A DNA stretch of 64,000 bases from NCBI GenBank assembly GCA_039024895.1, contig JBCCPJ010000009.1:1-64000 (forward strand), written 5' to 3'. The notes under the pieces are model-generated. The model was not told where the DNA came from and searched no databases. It was given only the letters and a program-made list of their open reading frames with translations. Numbering within the stretch: position 1 is the first letter of the stretch; every line of letters starts with the position of its first letter. Origin of the DNA: JAJDOD01 sp039024895. Its GTDB lineage: Bacteria; Pseudomonadota; Alphaproteobacteria; Rhodobacterales; Rhodobacteraceae. Below are positions 53,593-61,802 of this stretch, one piece after another. Made by a program: the position numbers and the translations under genes.

Positions 53593-53913
53593 ATGAATAA
53601 TGCAAAGATGTGGCTCGTCGTGAAGCCGACCGTGGGTGTGCCGCTGTTTCTCAGCGCCGTGGCCATCGGTTCATTTGCCGTTCACGTCGCCGTTCTGACC
53701 AATACGTCTTGGGTGAACGACTTCCTGCAAGGCAAGGAGCTTGGTTCCGGCGATATGGAAGCCGCAACACTGCTTGACGCAGACCCGCCGAATGTGGCGA
53801 AGGCGTCTTACACGGTGCCTGCACCTGATGGTGCGCAAGAGGTGACGATTGTCCTGCCTGACGGCACGACAGCGCGTGCAATCCTCAAACCGGACGTGAT
53901 GGCGTCAAATTAG
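53593..53913 (+). CDS. pucA: Light-harvesting 2 alpha polypeptide with long C-terminal extension
   Basis: Residues 1-45 are a typical LH2 alpha chain: KMWLVVKPTVGVPLFLSAVA, then the membrane helix with ligand His31 in SFAVHVAVLTNTSW. LH2 alpha chains are usually 50-60 residues, but this one is 106. The extra 55 residues (from GKELGSGDMEAATLL to the end) include a beta-rich hydrophilic piece, EVTIVLPDGTTARAIL, that would lie in the periplasm. Confidence 0.92.
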   Translation: MNNAKMWLVVKPTVGVPLFLSAVAIGSFAVHVAVLTNTSWVNDFLQGKELGSGDMEAATLLDADPPNVAKASYTVPAPDGAQEVTIVLPDGTTARAILKPDVMASN

Positions 53914-53924
53914 ATCGTGTGTTG

Positions 53925-53993
53925 GCGGTTCGCCCGAGCCGCTGACGTCTGATCCGTGCCCCCGAGCGTTGCAGGCTAGCCCTAAGCGCTCGG
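53925..53993 (+). other. Two stem-loops between pucA and pucC
   Basis: GCGGTTC/GAGCCGC (53925-53931 and 53936-53942; one G-T pair) and CCGAGCG/CGCTCGG (53962-53968 and 53987-53993, enclosing GGCTAGCC) occupy the 98-base gap. In Rhodobacter, hairpins here stabilise the abundant pucBA message and reduce read-through into pucC; the same role is inferred. Confidence 0.6.
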
Positions 53994-54011
53994 AGCAAAC
54001 CCAGGGAACAC

Positions 54012-55409
54012 ATGGCGTTTGATTTTCGCGCATATGCTTTGAGAAGGCTGGCGACCGTCGGCCCTAAATACTTGCCTTTTGCCGATGTCGCGACGGAGGA
54101 TGTGCCGCTTTCGCGTCTGTTGCGGCTTTCCCTCTTTCAAGTGACCGTAGGCGCAGCCCTCGTGCTGCTCGTCGGCACGTTGAACCGCGTGATGATTGTC
54201 GAACTTGCCGTCCCGGCTACGCTGGTTGCGGGCATGTTGGCGTTGCCGCTTCTGTTTGCCCCGTTTCGAACGTGGATTGGGCATCGGTCGGATCAGCATC
54301 GCTCCGCCCTTGGGCTGCGGCGCGTGCCCTATATCTGGAAGGGCACGATGTATCAGTTCGGGGGGTTTGCGGTGATGCCCTTCGCGCTGTTGGTCTTGTC
54401 GGGCTATGGCGAAGCTGTGGACGCACCACGTTGGCTGGGGCTGAGTTCAGCCGCACTCGCGTTTCTTTTGGTTGGCGCCGGGCTTCACATTGTACAAACG
54501 GCCGGTCTTGCCTTGGCGACCGATCTGGTGCGCGAAGAGGATCAACCAAAGGTCGTGGGGCTGATGTATGTGATGCTCCTCTTCGGAATGGTGGCAAGCG
54601 CGCTGATTTATGGCGCGCTTCTGTCTACGTATTCGCCAGGTCGGCTGATCCAGGTCATTCAGGGGACGGCGGTTCTGACGATTGCGCTTAACCTCTTTGC
54701 TCTCTGGAAACAGGAGGCGCGGGATCGCGGCCGCGCACAGGCGATGGAGCGTCAACGCCCGGTGCCCTTTCGCGAGGCCTTTGACGGCTTGTTGGCCCGG
54801 CCCGGCATGGTCCGCCTGATGGTGCTTATTGCCCTTGGCACGTTTGGGTTCGGCATGGCGGATGTGCTCCTTGAACCCTATGGTGGGCAGGCGCTTGGAT
54901 TCTCCGTCGCGGAAACCACGCGTCTGACGGCCTTGTTCGCCACTGGCACGCTGATCGGCTTTGGGATCGCGTCCCGCGTCCTCTCCGGCAGCATGGATGC
55001 CATTCGCGTCGGGCGTATCGGTGCGTTTATTGGTGTGCCGGGCTTTGCTGCGATTATCCTTGCTTCGCTCGGAGGTGGCCCGCTCATTTTCCTTGCGGGC
55101 GTGCTTGCAACGGGCGTTGGGGCAGGGCTCTTCGGTCACGCGACCCTCACCGCCACCATCCGCGCGGCCCCCGAAAACCGGATCGGCCTCGCCCTCGGCA
55201 CCTGGGGCGCCGTTCAAGCGACAGCCGCCGGTATAGGGGTCGCCCTTGCAGGGATCACCCGGGATATCATCGTACAATTGCCTGCTTTGGGCGGACTTTC
55301 CGCGCACGCGCCCTATAATTACGTTTTCGTGATCGAAATCCTGTTTCTTGTCCTGGCGCTGTTCCTTGCCATTCCGAAGCAAAGTGAGGAGGCCCCAGGC
55401 GAGGCGTAG
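54012..55409 (+). CDS. pucC: LH2 assembly protein PucC (BCD family of MFS)
   Basis: A 465-residue protein with about twelve membrane helices. It has the family signatures LPFADVATEDVPLSRLLRLS near the start, IGHRSDQHRSALGLRRVPYIW (loop 2-3, in part) and GFGMADVLLEPYGG in the middle. PucC/LhaA proteins are needed to assemble light-harvesting complexes, probably by handling bacteriochlorophyll. It is the third gene of the puc operon; the 55434 gene follows after 24 bases. Confidence 0.94.
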   Translation: MAFDFRAYALRRLATVGPKYLPFADVATEDVPLSRLLRLSLFQVTVGAALVLLVGTLNRVMIVELAVPATLVAGMLALPLLFAPFRTWIGHRSDQHRSALGLRRVPYIWKGTMYQFGGFAVMPFALLVLSGYGEAVDAPRWLGLSSAALAFLLVGAGLHIVQTAGLALATDLVREEDQPKVVGLMYVMLLFGMVASALIYGALLSTYSPGRLIQVIQGTAVLTIALNLFALWKQEARDRGRAQAMERQRPVPFREAFDGLLARPGMVRLMVLIALGTFGFGMADVLLEPYGGQALGFSVAETTRLTALFATGTLIGFGIASRVLSGSMDAIRVGRIGAFIGVPGFAAIILASLGGGPLIFLAGVLATGVGAGLFGHATLTATIRAAPENRIGLALGTWGAVQATAAGIGVALAGITRDIIVQLPALGGLSAHAPYNYVFVIEILFLVLALFLAIPKQSEEAPGEA

Positions 55410-55433
55410 ACCGCTAAAAACGCTGGAGGCCCC

Positions 55434-56111
55434 ATGAAAACCACCGTAATTGCGCGCCTGTATCGGGATGCCGGGTCTGCCCAGGGCATTTTCGGGCGTT
55501 TGTATCGGCTTGGGTTTCCTCGCCATATGATCGCCATCGTCACGCCTGAGGATGCGGCGGATATGGCGGGCTTGCAGATCAAGATCGAGCAGGCATTGGT
55601 CCCATCGGAAGCGGCGGCGCATTATGCGGCTCGTGTGGCCGAAGGCCAAAGCCTTGTTGTTGTCCAAGCGACCTACAAGCCACTAAACGCGGTGCGGCGC
55701 GCGACCGAGACGTTTGAGACCAGCGGCGCCGTCCCCTCCGGCCTAGCCGAAGACCGATTTTACGTGTCATTGCCACTGGACCCGACACCGAGCATTCTGA
55801 AAGATCATCCGAGGTTTTTGACGCCAGCGCCTGGACAGGCGAACGGGGCGGGGTTGTTTTCGGAGCGCTTTGGGCTGCGACTTCTCTCTCCCCGTAAGCG
55901 CCGGGATAGCGCGATCATGGGAGGTCGAACTTTCTTTGGCAAGCCTTTGATAGTCAAGAAGGAACGGCGGTCTATCTTGCCGCCAAACAGCTATATGTCG
56001 CGGTATTTTTGGCCAACACCGCTCCTCTCAAACAAACCGCGCCGCCCATCAATCCTTCCCGACGGCGGCACGCCGCTGTCGCGGCTTCTTGGCTGGTCGA
56101 CAACGTCTTAA
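55434..56111 (+). CDS. Fourth puc-operon gene, unknown function, with basic C-terminal repeats
   Basis: A 225-residue protein I do not recognise as PucD or PucE. Residues 1-85 (VIARLYRDAGSAQGIFGRL, IAIVTPED, GQSLVVVQA) look like an alpha/beta domain of the YflT general-stress type. Residues about 140-225 are basic and contain three related units: RRDSAIMGGRTFFGKPL, RRSILPPNSYMSRYFWPTPL and RRPSILPDGGTPLSRLLG. Position suggests a part in LH2 assembly or stability. GGAGG lies 6 bases before the ATG. It converges on the 56126 gene with a 14-base gap. Confidence 0.75.
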   Translation: MKTTVIARLYRDAGSAQGIFGRLYRLGFPRHMIAIVTPEDAADMAGLQIKIEQALVPSEAAAHYAARVAEGQSLVVVQATYKPLNAVRRATETFETSGAVPSGLAEDRFYVSLPLDPTPSILKDHPRFLTPAPGQANGAGLFSERFGLRLLSPRKRRDSAIMGGRTFFGKPLIVKKERRSILPPNSYMSRYFWPTPLLSNKPRRPSILPDGGTPLSRLLGWSTTS

Positions 56112-56125
56112 GCCGCCGCCTGTGC

Positions 56126-56992
56126 TCACGGCGATATGAAAGTCACATTGGGATGCGCGGCGAGAAGAGCCACGTCCTCCTCGTAGATTTCGGTGAGCAT
56201 ATCCACCGTGTCGTCTGTCCAGCCGGGGAGGTCGATTTCCTCTTCGATTTCTTCAGCAATCGCATGGGTTTCAAGGAATTTCGACACGGCCCGGCGGCGC
56301 TTGATCTGGTCGGTGACGTTTCGGCTTGCGAGAAACGCCAATAGCTGCTCCATGCCTTCTGCCGTGATGATCGTCTCCAGCATGTCAAACTCCCCATCAA
56401 GGCGTAGGAAGGGATCATGCCCGGTGACTTCGCGTATAATCTCAGACCAGATGAACGGGGTATCCTCGTGGCACCAAACGTAGATCTCGGCGCCGGGGTT
56501 CACATGTGCGATATCGGTGATGACATCGGACCAAAGGAGCGCGTCGAGCAGGATTTCTTCCGGCAGCGCATCTGGATGGGCGAGGCCGCGGGAGAGCTCC
56601 GGCAGGAAGCTTGCGGGGTTCCGAATACCCATGGCGAAGCTTATATCGTGGCTTGGCAAACAATTCCGCAGCCAGGCCGACTTTTCCGCGTGGGGGTAAA
56701 GGCCATCGGCCCCGATTGCTGAGGCGGGCTGGCAGAGAAAATTCTCATGGGAGAGTATCACGCGTTCGGCGGTGTCGTCGGTGCAGATAGCGTCGAGGAT
56801 ATGCGTTTCCGTCGCTGCGTCGGCCTCCGCACCCCGAAGCCGGGTCGATGTGTTGCCGATCAGTTCCCGGTAGCGGCCCGGCCCCGGCACCTGAATGCCC
56901 TCCGACGCAAGGCGGACGCGGTTGCGCAGGATTGACTTGATCAGCAACCCGTCATCCGTGCCATGGGCACCGATGTGAAATACGATTTGCAT
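56126..56992 (-). CDS. Sulfotransferase-like protein of unknown function
   Basis: The 288-residue product begins MQIVFHIGAHGTDDGLL. This is the position and shape of the PAPS-binding loop of sulfotransferase-like proteins (HIGxHKTGTT), but the Lys-Thr-Gly-Thr residues are replaced, so cofactor binding is doubtful. Later segments (ILSHENFLC, SFAMGIRNPASFLPEL) are also in keeping with that fold. No signal peptide. The start at ATG 56992 leaves the loop at the N-terminus, as in the family. Confidence 0.65.
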   Translation of the reverse strand: MQIVFHIGAHGTDDGLLIKSILRNRVRLASEGIQVPGPGRYRELIGNTSTRLRGAEADAATETHILDAICTDDTAERVILSHENFLCQPASAIGADGLYPHAEKSAWLRNCLPSHDISFAMGIRNPASFLPELSRGLAHPDALPEEILLDALLWSDVITDIAHVNPGAEIYVWCHEDTPFIWSEIIREVTGHDPFLRLDGEFDMLETIITAEGMEQLLAFLASRNVTDQIKRRRAVSKFLETHAIAEEIEEEIDLPGWTDDTVDMLTEIYEEDVALLAAHPNVTFISP

Positions 56993-57126
56993 TGCGCCCC
57001 TTCCCGTGACGGTACACCGCCCAAGCTTCGACAAAGACTACGCCGCCCGCGATGCCGCGAAAAGCCCACGGAGGACGAACAAGTATCTTGTGTGGACTTC
57101 CAGCGATTGCTAAGAGACGCGCCAGT

Positions 57127-57202
57127 GCCCCTATAGCTCAGCTGGTAGAGCAACTGATTTGTAATCAGTAGGTCCGCGGTTCGAGTCCGTGTGGGGGCAC
57201 CA
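57127..57202 (+). tRNA. tRNA-Thr (anticodon TGT)
   Basis: A cloverleaf of 76 bases including the encoded CCA. The acceptor GCCCCTA pairs with TGGGGGC, the anticodon stem ACTGA/TCAGT encloses TTTGTAA (anticodon TGT), and the T arm contains GGTTCGAGTCC. Confidence 0.96.
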
Positions 57203-57352
57203 TTCGTCTTGAAGAGTGCGACGTGCTTTCCACATCTGGAGGCGGTATCAGGCGCTCTGGGGCAACGCTAAGCGCTGGTCGGGCTTGAATGCGCGCTGTG
57301 CGGAACGAAGGGGGCAAACCGCACTTAAGCTCCAACGTCTGTTTCAAGAATA

Positions 57353-57706
57353 TTGATTACCCACGAGCTGGAGGACGTAAGATCAAGCATTACGTTTAGG
57401 AAAGAAACCGCTGACGATGAAGGTTGTGGAACATTGGCGTATGATGATGTTTTGGACATGGTCACAAAAAAGGAACTGTCGGATTGCGTAGCCCAACTAT
57501 TCCGCCGGGATGCGGGCCAATGGATCAGCGTGACAGAGCTACTAGTAACATGTGGCAAGACTGTTGAGTGGAACGCCGAGAGTATATCGGTAGCATGGCT
57601 GTTCTATCCCGAGCCGGGGTCGAATTACCGCATCATACTATTGTTTGACGAGGCCAGACAGTTGACCATCACGACCATTTACAGTTCAAGCGCCTTGGAC
57701 TGCTAA
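57353..57706 (+). CDS. Possible small orphan gene after tRNA-Thr
   Basis: A 117-residue frame with protein-like composition (AYDDVLDMVTKKELSDC, ISVAWLFYPEPG, YRIILLFDEARQLTITTIY) but no recognised family. It would begin at a TTG with no ribosome-binding site. It is less GC-rich than its neighbours, and its position just after a tRNA gene suggests acquired DNA. It may be a remnant of a longer gene. Confidence 0.35.
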   Translation: MITHELEDVRSSITFRKETADDEGCGTLAYDDVLDMVTKKELSDCVAQLFRRDAGQWISVTELLVTCGKTVEWNAESISVAWLFYPEPGSNYRIILLFDEARQLTITTIYSSSALDC

Positions 57707-58015
57707 CAAATGCGAACAAACACATTGCGTGGCTAAACGCCCGCGCAAAGCAGCCAGTCTTTACGCCTTTGGTGACTTCACAATATGCTCAACGTAGAAG
57801 CTCGTTGTATTTCTGGCGCGTCGAAAAACGACCAAACCCAATCCGCTGTGAATGCGCTGAAGCACCATCGCGGCGCACCGAGAAAATCGCGCGACTATCC
57901 ACGGTTTTGCGTTACTCACCTAACTGCCGACTGGCTTTCGTTGATGAAGTGCCCGGCGTGGAAGTGGCGCGGCGGACGGCGCGGTTGTCGCGTGCCGACA
58001 CATCCATGTGTCGCT
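57707..58015. other. 309-base gene-poor stretch ending in a hairpin at the selO 3' end
   Basis: No credible gene. The only structure is a perfect 8-bp inverted repeat CGACACAT/ATGTGTCG at 57996-58013, immediately after the selO stop (minus strand). It may act as that gene's terminator, although no T-run follows. Confidence 0.45.
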
Positions 58016-59440
58016 TCACGTGCCGCAGAACGTGCGGGGTACGATTTCATCCGCTGTCGGCGCGCCGGCGAGGTCTGCCATGTCGGGTGGCAATTCGAAG
58101 GGTGTGGCGAGGGCGGTGCTCAGGCGTTTGAATGGGCTCAAATCGCCGGTGGTGGCCGCCTCGATTGCTTGCTCGATACGGTGGGTGCGCGGGATGAGGG
58201 CAGGGTTCGTTGCTTGCATTTCGGGCAGGCGATTTTCGGGGGTGGCGTCTTCCTGGGCGAGGCGCGCGTGCCATTCTTTCTCCCAGGCATCGTACACGGT
58301 TGGATCGAGGAACTCATCGCGCGCCGCTTCCGTCCCCAACGCACGAAAGGTATTGGTGAAATCCGCCCTTTGCTCGGCCATGTTGTTCAATAGTCCATTG
58401 AAGAGGTTGGTATCCTCATCGGCTGCCGTCCTTAGCCCAAGTTTGGCACGGAAACGCGTCTGCCACGCGTCTTGAAAAGCGTCAATAAACCGGTCGAGCA
58501 TGGCTTGTGCGACTTTTGTGTCGTCCATGAATGGCAAGAGAGCCATGGCGAGCTGCGCCAGGTTCCACATGGCGATATCGGGTTGTTTGCCATAGGCGTA
58601 GCGACCGGTTTGATCGATAGACGAGAAGACACGCAACGGGTGGTAACTGTCGAGAAAGGCGCAGGGACCGTAATCAATCGTCTCCCCGGAGATCGTCATG
58701 TTGTCGGTGTTCATCACCCCATGCACGAAACCCAGTGACAACCAATGGGCAACGAGTTGCGCTTGTCGTTCCATGACGCCTTCAAGCAGATCGAGCGCCG
58801 TGTCTCCGCCCGGTTGATGGCGCGCCAAGGCGTGTTGGAGGAGGGCTTCGAGGCCTTCCCGATCATCGCGAGCGGCGAAGAACTGGAAAGTGCCAACGCG
58901 GATATGGCTGGAGGCCACGCGGGTGAGCACAGCGCCGGGGTAAGGGCGTTCCCGAAGCACCGTCTCACCCGTCGTGACAGCCGCCAGGGCGCGAGTTGTC
59001 GGTACGCCAAGCGCTGCCATTGCTTCCGACATGATGTATTCGCGCAGCACCGGGCCCAGCCAGGCGCGACCGTCGCCCATACGGCTATAGGGTGTGGGCC
59101 CCGAGCCTTTGAGTTGGATATCGAAGCGTGCGCCATCGGGGGCGATGACCTCCCCTAGGAGGACAGCGCGTCCATCGCCGAGCTGGGGAACGAAATTGCC
59201 AAACTGGTGGCCCGCATAGGCTTGCGCCAGGGGATCGGCACCGTTCGGCACGGCGTTGCCGGCCAATGTGGCGATCCCGTCCGCCGATTGAAGCGCGCCA
59301 GGCGACAGGCCGAGACGTTCGCCCAGTGGCGCGTTGAGCGCGATAAGCTCGGGGGCGGCCACCGGTGTCGGTGCGAGACGGGTATAGAACCGCTCGGGAA
59401 GGCGTCCGTAGGAATTGTCGAAGGGCAGATCGAGGCTCAT
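58016..59440 (-). CDS. selO: Protein adenylyltransferase SelO (YdiU/UPF0061 family)
   Basis: The 474-residue pseudokinase-fold enzyme has the family signatures AYAGHQFGNFVPQLGDGRAV, QLKGSGPTPYSRMGDGRAWL (residues about 109-128) and GFVHGVMNTDNMTISG, with DYGPCAFLD as the metal-binding element. The protein ends PRTFCGT, the usual C-terminal Cys motif (Sec in eukaryotic forms). SelO transfers AMP to Ser/Thr/Tyr of redox-related proteins and is linked to oxidative stress. Confidence 0.94.
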   Translation of the reverse strand: MSLDLPFDNSYGRLPERFYTRLAPTPVAAPELIALNAPLGERLGLSPGALQSADGIATLAGNAVPNGADPLAQAYAGHQFGNFVPQLGDGRAVLLGEVIAPDGARFDIQLKGSGPTPYSRMGDGRAWLGPVLREYIMSEAMAALGVPTTRALAAVTTGETVLRERPYPGAVLTRVASSHIRVGTFQFFAARDDREGLEALLQHALARHQPGGDTALDLLEGVMERQAQLVAHWLSLGFVHGVMNTDNMTISGETIDYGPCAFLDSYHPLRVFSSIDQTGRYAYGKQPDIAMWNLAQLAMALLPFMDDTKVAQAMLDRFIDAFQDAWQTRFRAKLGLRTAADEDTNLFNGLLNNMAEQRADFTNTFRALGTEAARDEFLDPTVYDAWEKEWHARLAQEDATPENRLPEMQATNPALIPRTHRIEQAIEAATTGDLSPFKRLSTALATPFELPPDMADLAGAPTADEIVPRTFCGT

Positions 59441-59542
59441 GGCGTGGATGTAGTTCCTTCCGACCGCTTCGGGAAGGGCGCCGGTGGGGCTCGGTGGTCT
59501 CCTGCGGCGCGCTCAAACACTTTTACGCCAGCCCAAAGCGCA

Positions 59543-59992
59543 TCACGGGGCCTGCCATGTCATGAACGCGTAATCGCGAAGTTCGAAGCCCGCGCGTGCA
59601 TAGAGCCGTTGCGCGGCTTCATTGGCATGGGCCACTTCAAGGCTGAGGGCGACAACGCCCGCCTGTTGTAGTGCCTTCTGCAAGGCGAGGAGCGCCTCGC
59701 CGCCCATGCCGCGCCCCCTTACGGCGTCACGGATCCAGAATTCATCGATGATGCCATCGAGACCGCCTAGCTCGATTGACCACCCGAAACTGACAGCGAT
59801 GTAGCCCACGGGCGCCATCTTGGGACCGATTAGCCAAATTGCCCCGTGGGGCGAGCCCTCGAGGATAGGCGCCAGTGCGGCGCGCCTGTGAGGTTCATCG
59901 CTCTCGATCCCTTCGTGGCTGTGATAGGCGGCGACCATCCGCTCAACGCGCTCCAAATCGGCTTGCCCAGCGAGATGTAGGAGTTGGCTCAC
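59543..59992 (-). CDS. GNAT-family N-acetyltransferase
   Basis: The 149-residue product has the GNAT acetyl-CoA loop IRDAVRGRGMGGEALLAL (residues about 87-104) and the C-terminal LEVAHANEAAQRLYARAGFE motif in part. Substrate unknown. It starts at a GTG that overlaps the stop of the nucleoside hydrolase gene (GTGA), so the two are translationally coupled. Confidence 0.88.
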   Translation of the reverse strand: MSQLLHLAGQADLERVERMVAAYHSHEGIESDEPHRRAALAPILEGSPHGAIWLIGPKMAPVGYIAVSFGWSIELGGLDGIIDEFWIRDAVRGRGMGGEALLALQKALQQAGVVALSLEVAHANEAAQRLYARAGFELRDYAFMTWQAP

Positions 59993-60930
59993 GGCAGCCG
60001 CGCCAGTCGTTCGGTGAGCAGTTTGTAGAAGCCCCCCCCATCAATGTCGCCAAAGAACATGGCGTTGGCTTGGCGGTCGGTGACGCGCCACCAATCGGCG
60101 ACGGTCATACCCCGCGTCAGGTCGGAGTTGGTTTCAATTTCCACGTTGATCTTGCGGCCCGAGAAAAGCTCTGGCGACAGGAGATATGCAATCGTGCAGG
60201 GATCGTGGAGCGGCGCGCCTTCAGAGCCGTATTTCTCCTTGTCGAAGCGCTCGAAAAAGTCTGTCCAGGCGGCAACCATCCGGCCGGTTTCATTGCCCAA
60301 GGCGCGAAACGCATCGACCCGCGCCCGGGTGGTCAGCGCTTTGTGCGTCACATCGAGGGGCATGATGGTTAGAGGGACTTGGGACCGGAAGACAGTCGCT
60401 GCCGCTTCGGGATCCACGTATATGTTGAACTCCGCGGCGGGTGTGATGTTACCCACTTCGAAATAGGCTCCCCCCATGAGCACGATTTCGGCGATCCGCT
60501 CGGCAATATCTGGCGCGCGGTCCAATGCCACGGCGATGTTTGTCAGCGGGCCAATGGGCACAAGCGTAACCGACCCTGCGGCCTCGCGCCGGAGCGTGTC
60601 GATAATAAAATCAACCGCATGCCCGTCTTGCAGCGTCATCTGCGGGTCGGGCAAGCTCGGGCCATCGAGGCCGGTTTTCCCATGCACATGTTCTGCAGTA
60701 ACAAGAGCGCGCGATAGCGGTTTATCGGCCCCTGCATAAACCGGTATGTCCGTACGCCCGGCAAGCTCACAGACGATCCGCGCATTTTTTTGGGTCAATT
60801 CCAGCGGCACATTACCCGCGACAGCAGTGATTCCCACGACGTCCAGTTCAGGGGAGGCTAAGGCAAGCAGAATGGCGACGGCGTCGTCCTGACCGGGGTC
60901 GGTATCTATGATGATCTTGCGGGGTGCCAT
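59989..60930 (-). CDS. Nucleoside hydrolase (inosine/uridine-preferring family)
   Basis: The 313-residue product has the calcium-binding signature IIIDTDPGQDDAVAILLA (residues 6-23), the LVPIGPLTNIAVAL segment, NIYVDPEAA and LHDPCTIAYLL with the last metal-ligand Asp. It cleaves ribonucleosides to base and ribose for salvage. The start is ATG 60930. It is coupled to the GNAT gene and probably follows the 60977 membrane-protein gene (46 bases apart). Confidence 0.92.
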   Translation of the reverse strand: MAPRKIIIDTDPGQDDAVAILLALASPELDVVGITAVAGNVPLELTQKNARIVCELAGRTDIPVYAGADKPLSRALVTAEHVHGKTGLDGPSLPDPQMTLQDGHAVDFIIDTLRREAAGSVTLVPIGPLTNIAVALDRAPDIAERIAEIVLMGGAYFEVGNITPAAEFNIYVDPEAAATVFRSQVPLTIMPLDVTHKALTTRARVDAFRALGNETGRMVAAWTDFFERFDKEKYGSEGAPLHDPCTIAYLLSPELFSGRKINVEIETNSDLTRGMTVADWWRVTDRQANAMFFGDIDGGGFYKLLTERLARLP

Positions 60931-60976
60931 GGGCGGACCATGGCGCGCACCCCACGAATTGGCAAGCCGCCGACGG

Positions 60977-61486
60977 TCAGGCGGGCTCTGGCTCTCTTGT
61001 TGGCGCGTTGTGCCCATCAACCCAGGTGACAAACTTGTGCTGCCAGCCGGTTCCCGAAGGCATGACAGTGTTTCGGGACGCCGGGCCAAGTGCAATGCCG
61101 TGCCATGGCATGCGCCGCAACCTGCCATGCATAAGACGGCTCACAAGGGCGCCTCCCAAAACGACAACTCCAGCCATCAAGAGCGGGTTTTGCAGCAAGA
61201 GCTTCGCGGTTTCGGGTGCCGCCAGAACCGCGCACGCCAGCAAAAGACGGGAGACGGCAACCGCCTCGATCATAAAGCGCAAGCGTGGCAGGAGGAGGCA
61301 GACAATCGCCGCAGCGACGAAAACGACCGCTGCATAAACCGTCCCGGTAATGAGCGATATGTGAACGCTGCCCACATAGGTCGCCGACGGCAAAAAGAAG
61401 ATAATGCCCGCAAGAAATGCAAGCGAAGTCACAAACCCGAGCCGTCGCCGTTCCCGGTGCAGATGTGCCAAAATGGCCTTCGACAT
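60977..61486 (-). CDS. Small membrane protein of unknown function
   Basis: The 169-residue product has four hydrophobic segments between residues 17 and about 115, and a C-terminal hydrophilic tail (PWHGIALGPASRNTV). No family recognised. It is the first gene of a minus-strand unit with the nucleoside hydrolase and GNAT genes and is divergent from lon. Confidence 0.65.
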   Translation of the reverse strand: MSKAILAHLHRERRRLGFVTSLAFLAGIIFFLPSATYVGSVHISLITGTVYAAVVFVAAAIVCLLLPRLRFMIEAVAVSRLLLACAVLAAPETAKLLLQNPLLMAGVVVLGGALVSRLMHGRLRRMPWHGIALGPASRNTVMPSGTGWQHKFVTWVDGHNAPTREPEPA

Positions 61487-61802
61487 TCAGCGCCGCCTTC
61501 TCGCGGAGCCCCCACACCGTGGTAGTTTCACATTCGGACCAAAATGCGGCGCGTTTGTTAATTTTTCCTTTACGGAAACACTCGACACTGACGGAGGTAT
61601 TCGTTCTTGTTCGGGGTAGGTGGATCGCTCGATTGCCCCCCAATTTGAATGTTCACTTGCCCCTGCGCGGAGGGATTGGCAAAGTGCGTCTCACGAGCAG
61701 ATGGTTGAAGCCGAACAACACGGCACCACATATAGAAGCCAGGAGAGGGATCATATTGCCGATTTCGGGATTGAGCCCTCTTGCAGCTTCAAGGACGCAA
61801 GA
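61487..61802. other. 316-base divergent promoter region upstream of lon
   Basis: No gene. It holds the candidate heat-shock promoter at 61704-61733 on the plus strand and, by position, the promoter of the minus-strand 60977-61486 unit. Apart from an AT-rich patch near 61555-61575 I see nothing else. Confidence 0.5.
61704..61733 (+). promoter_or_regulatory. Candidate RpoH-type promoter of lon
   Basis: GTTGAAG (61704-61710) followed after 15 bases by CCACATAT (61726-61733) resembles the heat-shock consensus CTTGAA ... CCCATAT. It would give a leader of about 60 bases. lon is a standard RpoH target, which supports the assignment. The match is imperfect. Confidence 0.4.

Noticed and set aside
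57127..57706. Integrative element at tRNA-Thr
   Set aside because: No integrase gene and no duplicated tRNA 3' end in the window; only a gene-poor stretch is seen.
57785..58393. 202-codon plus-strand frame overlapping the end of selO
   Set aside because: Half of it is antisense to conserved SelO sequence, and the rest has no protein-like features.
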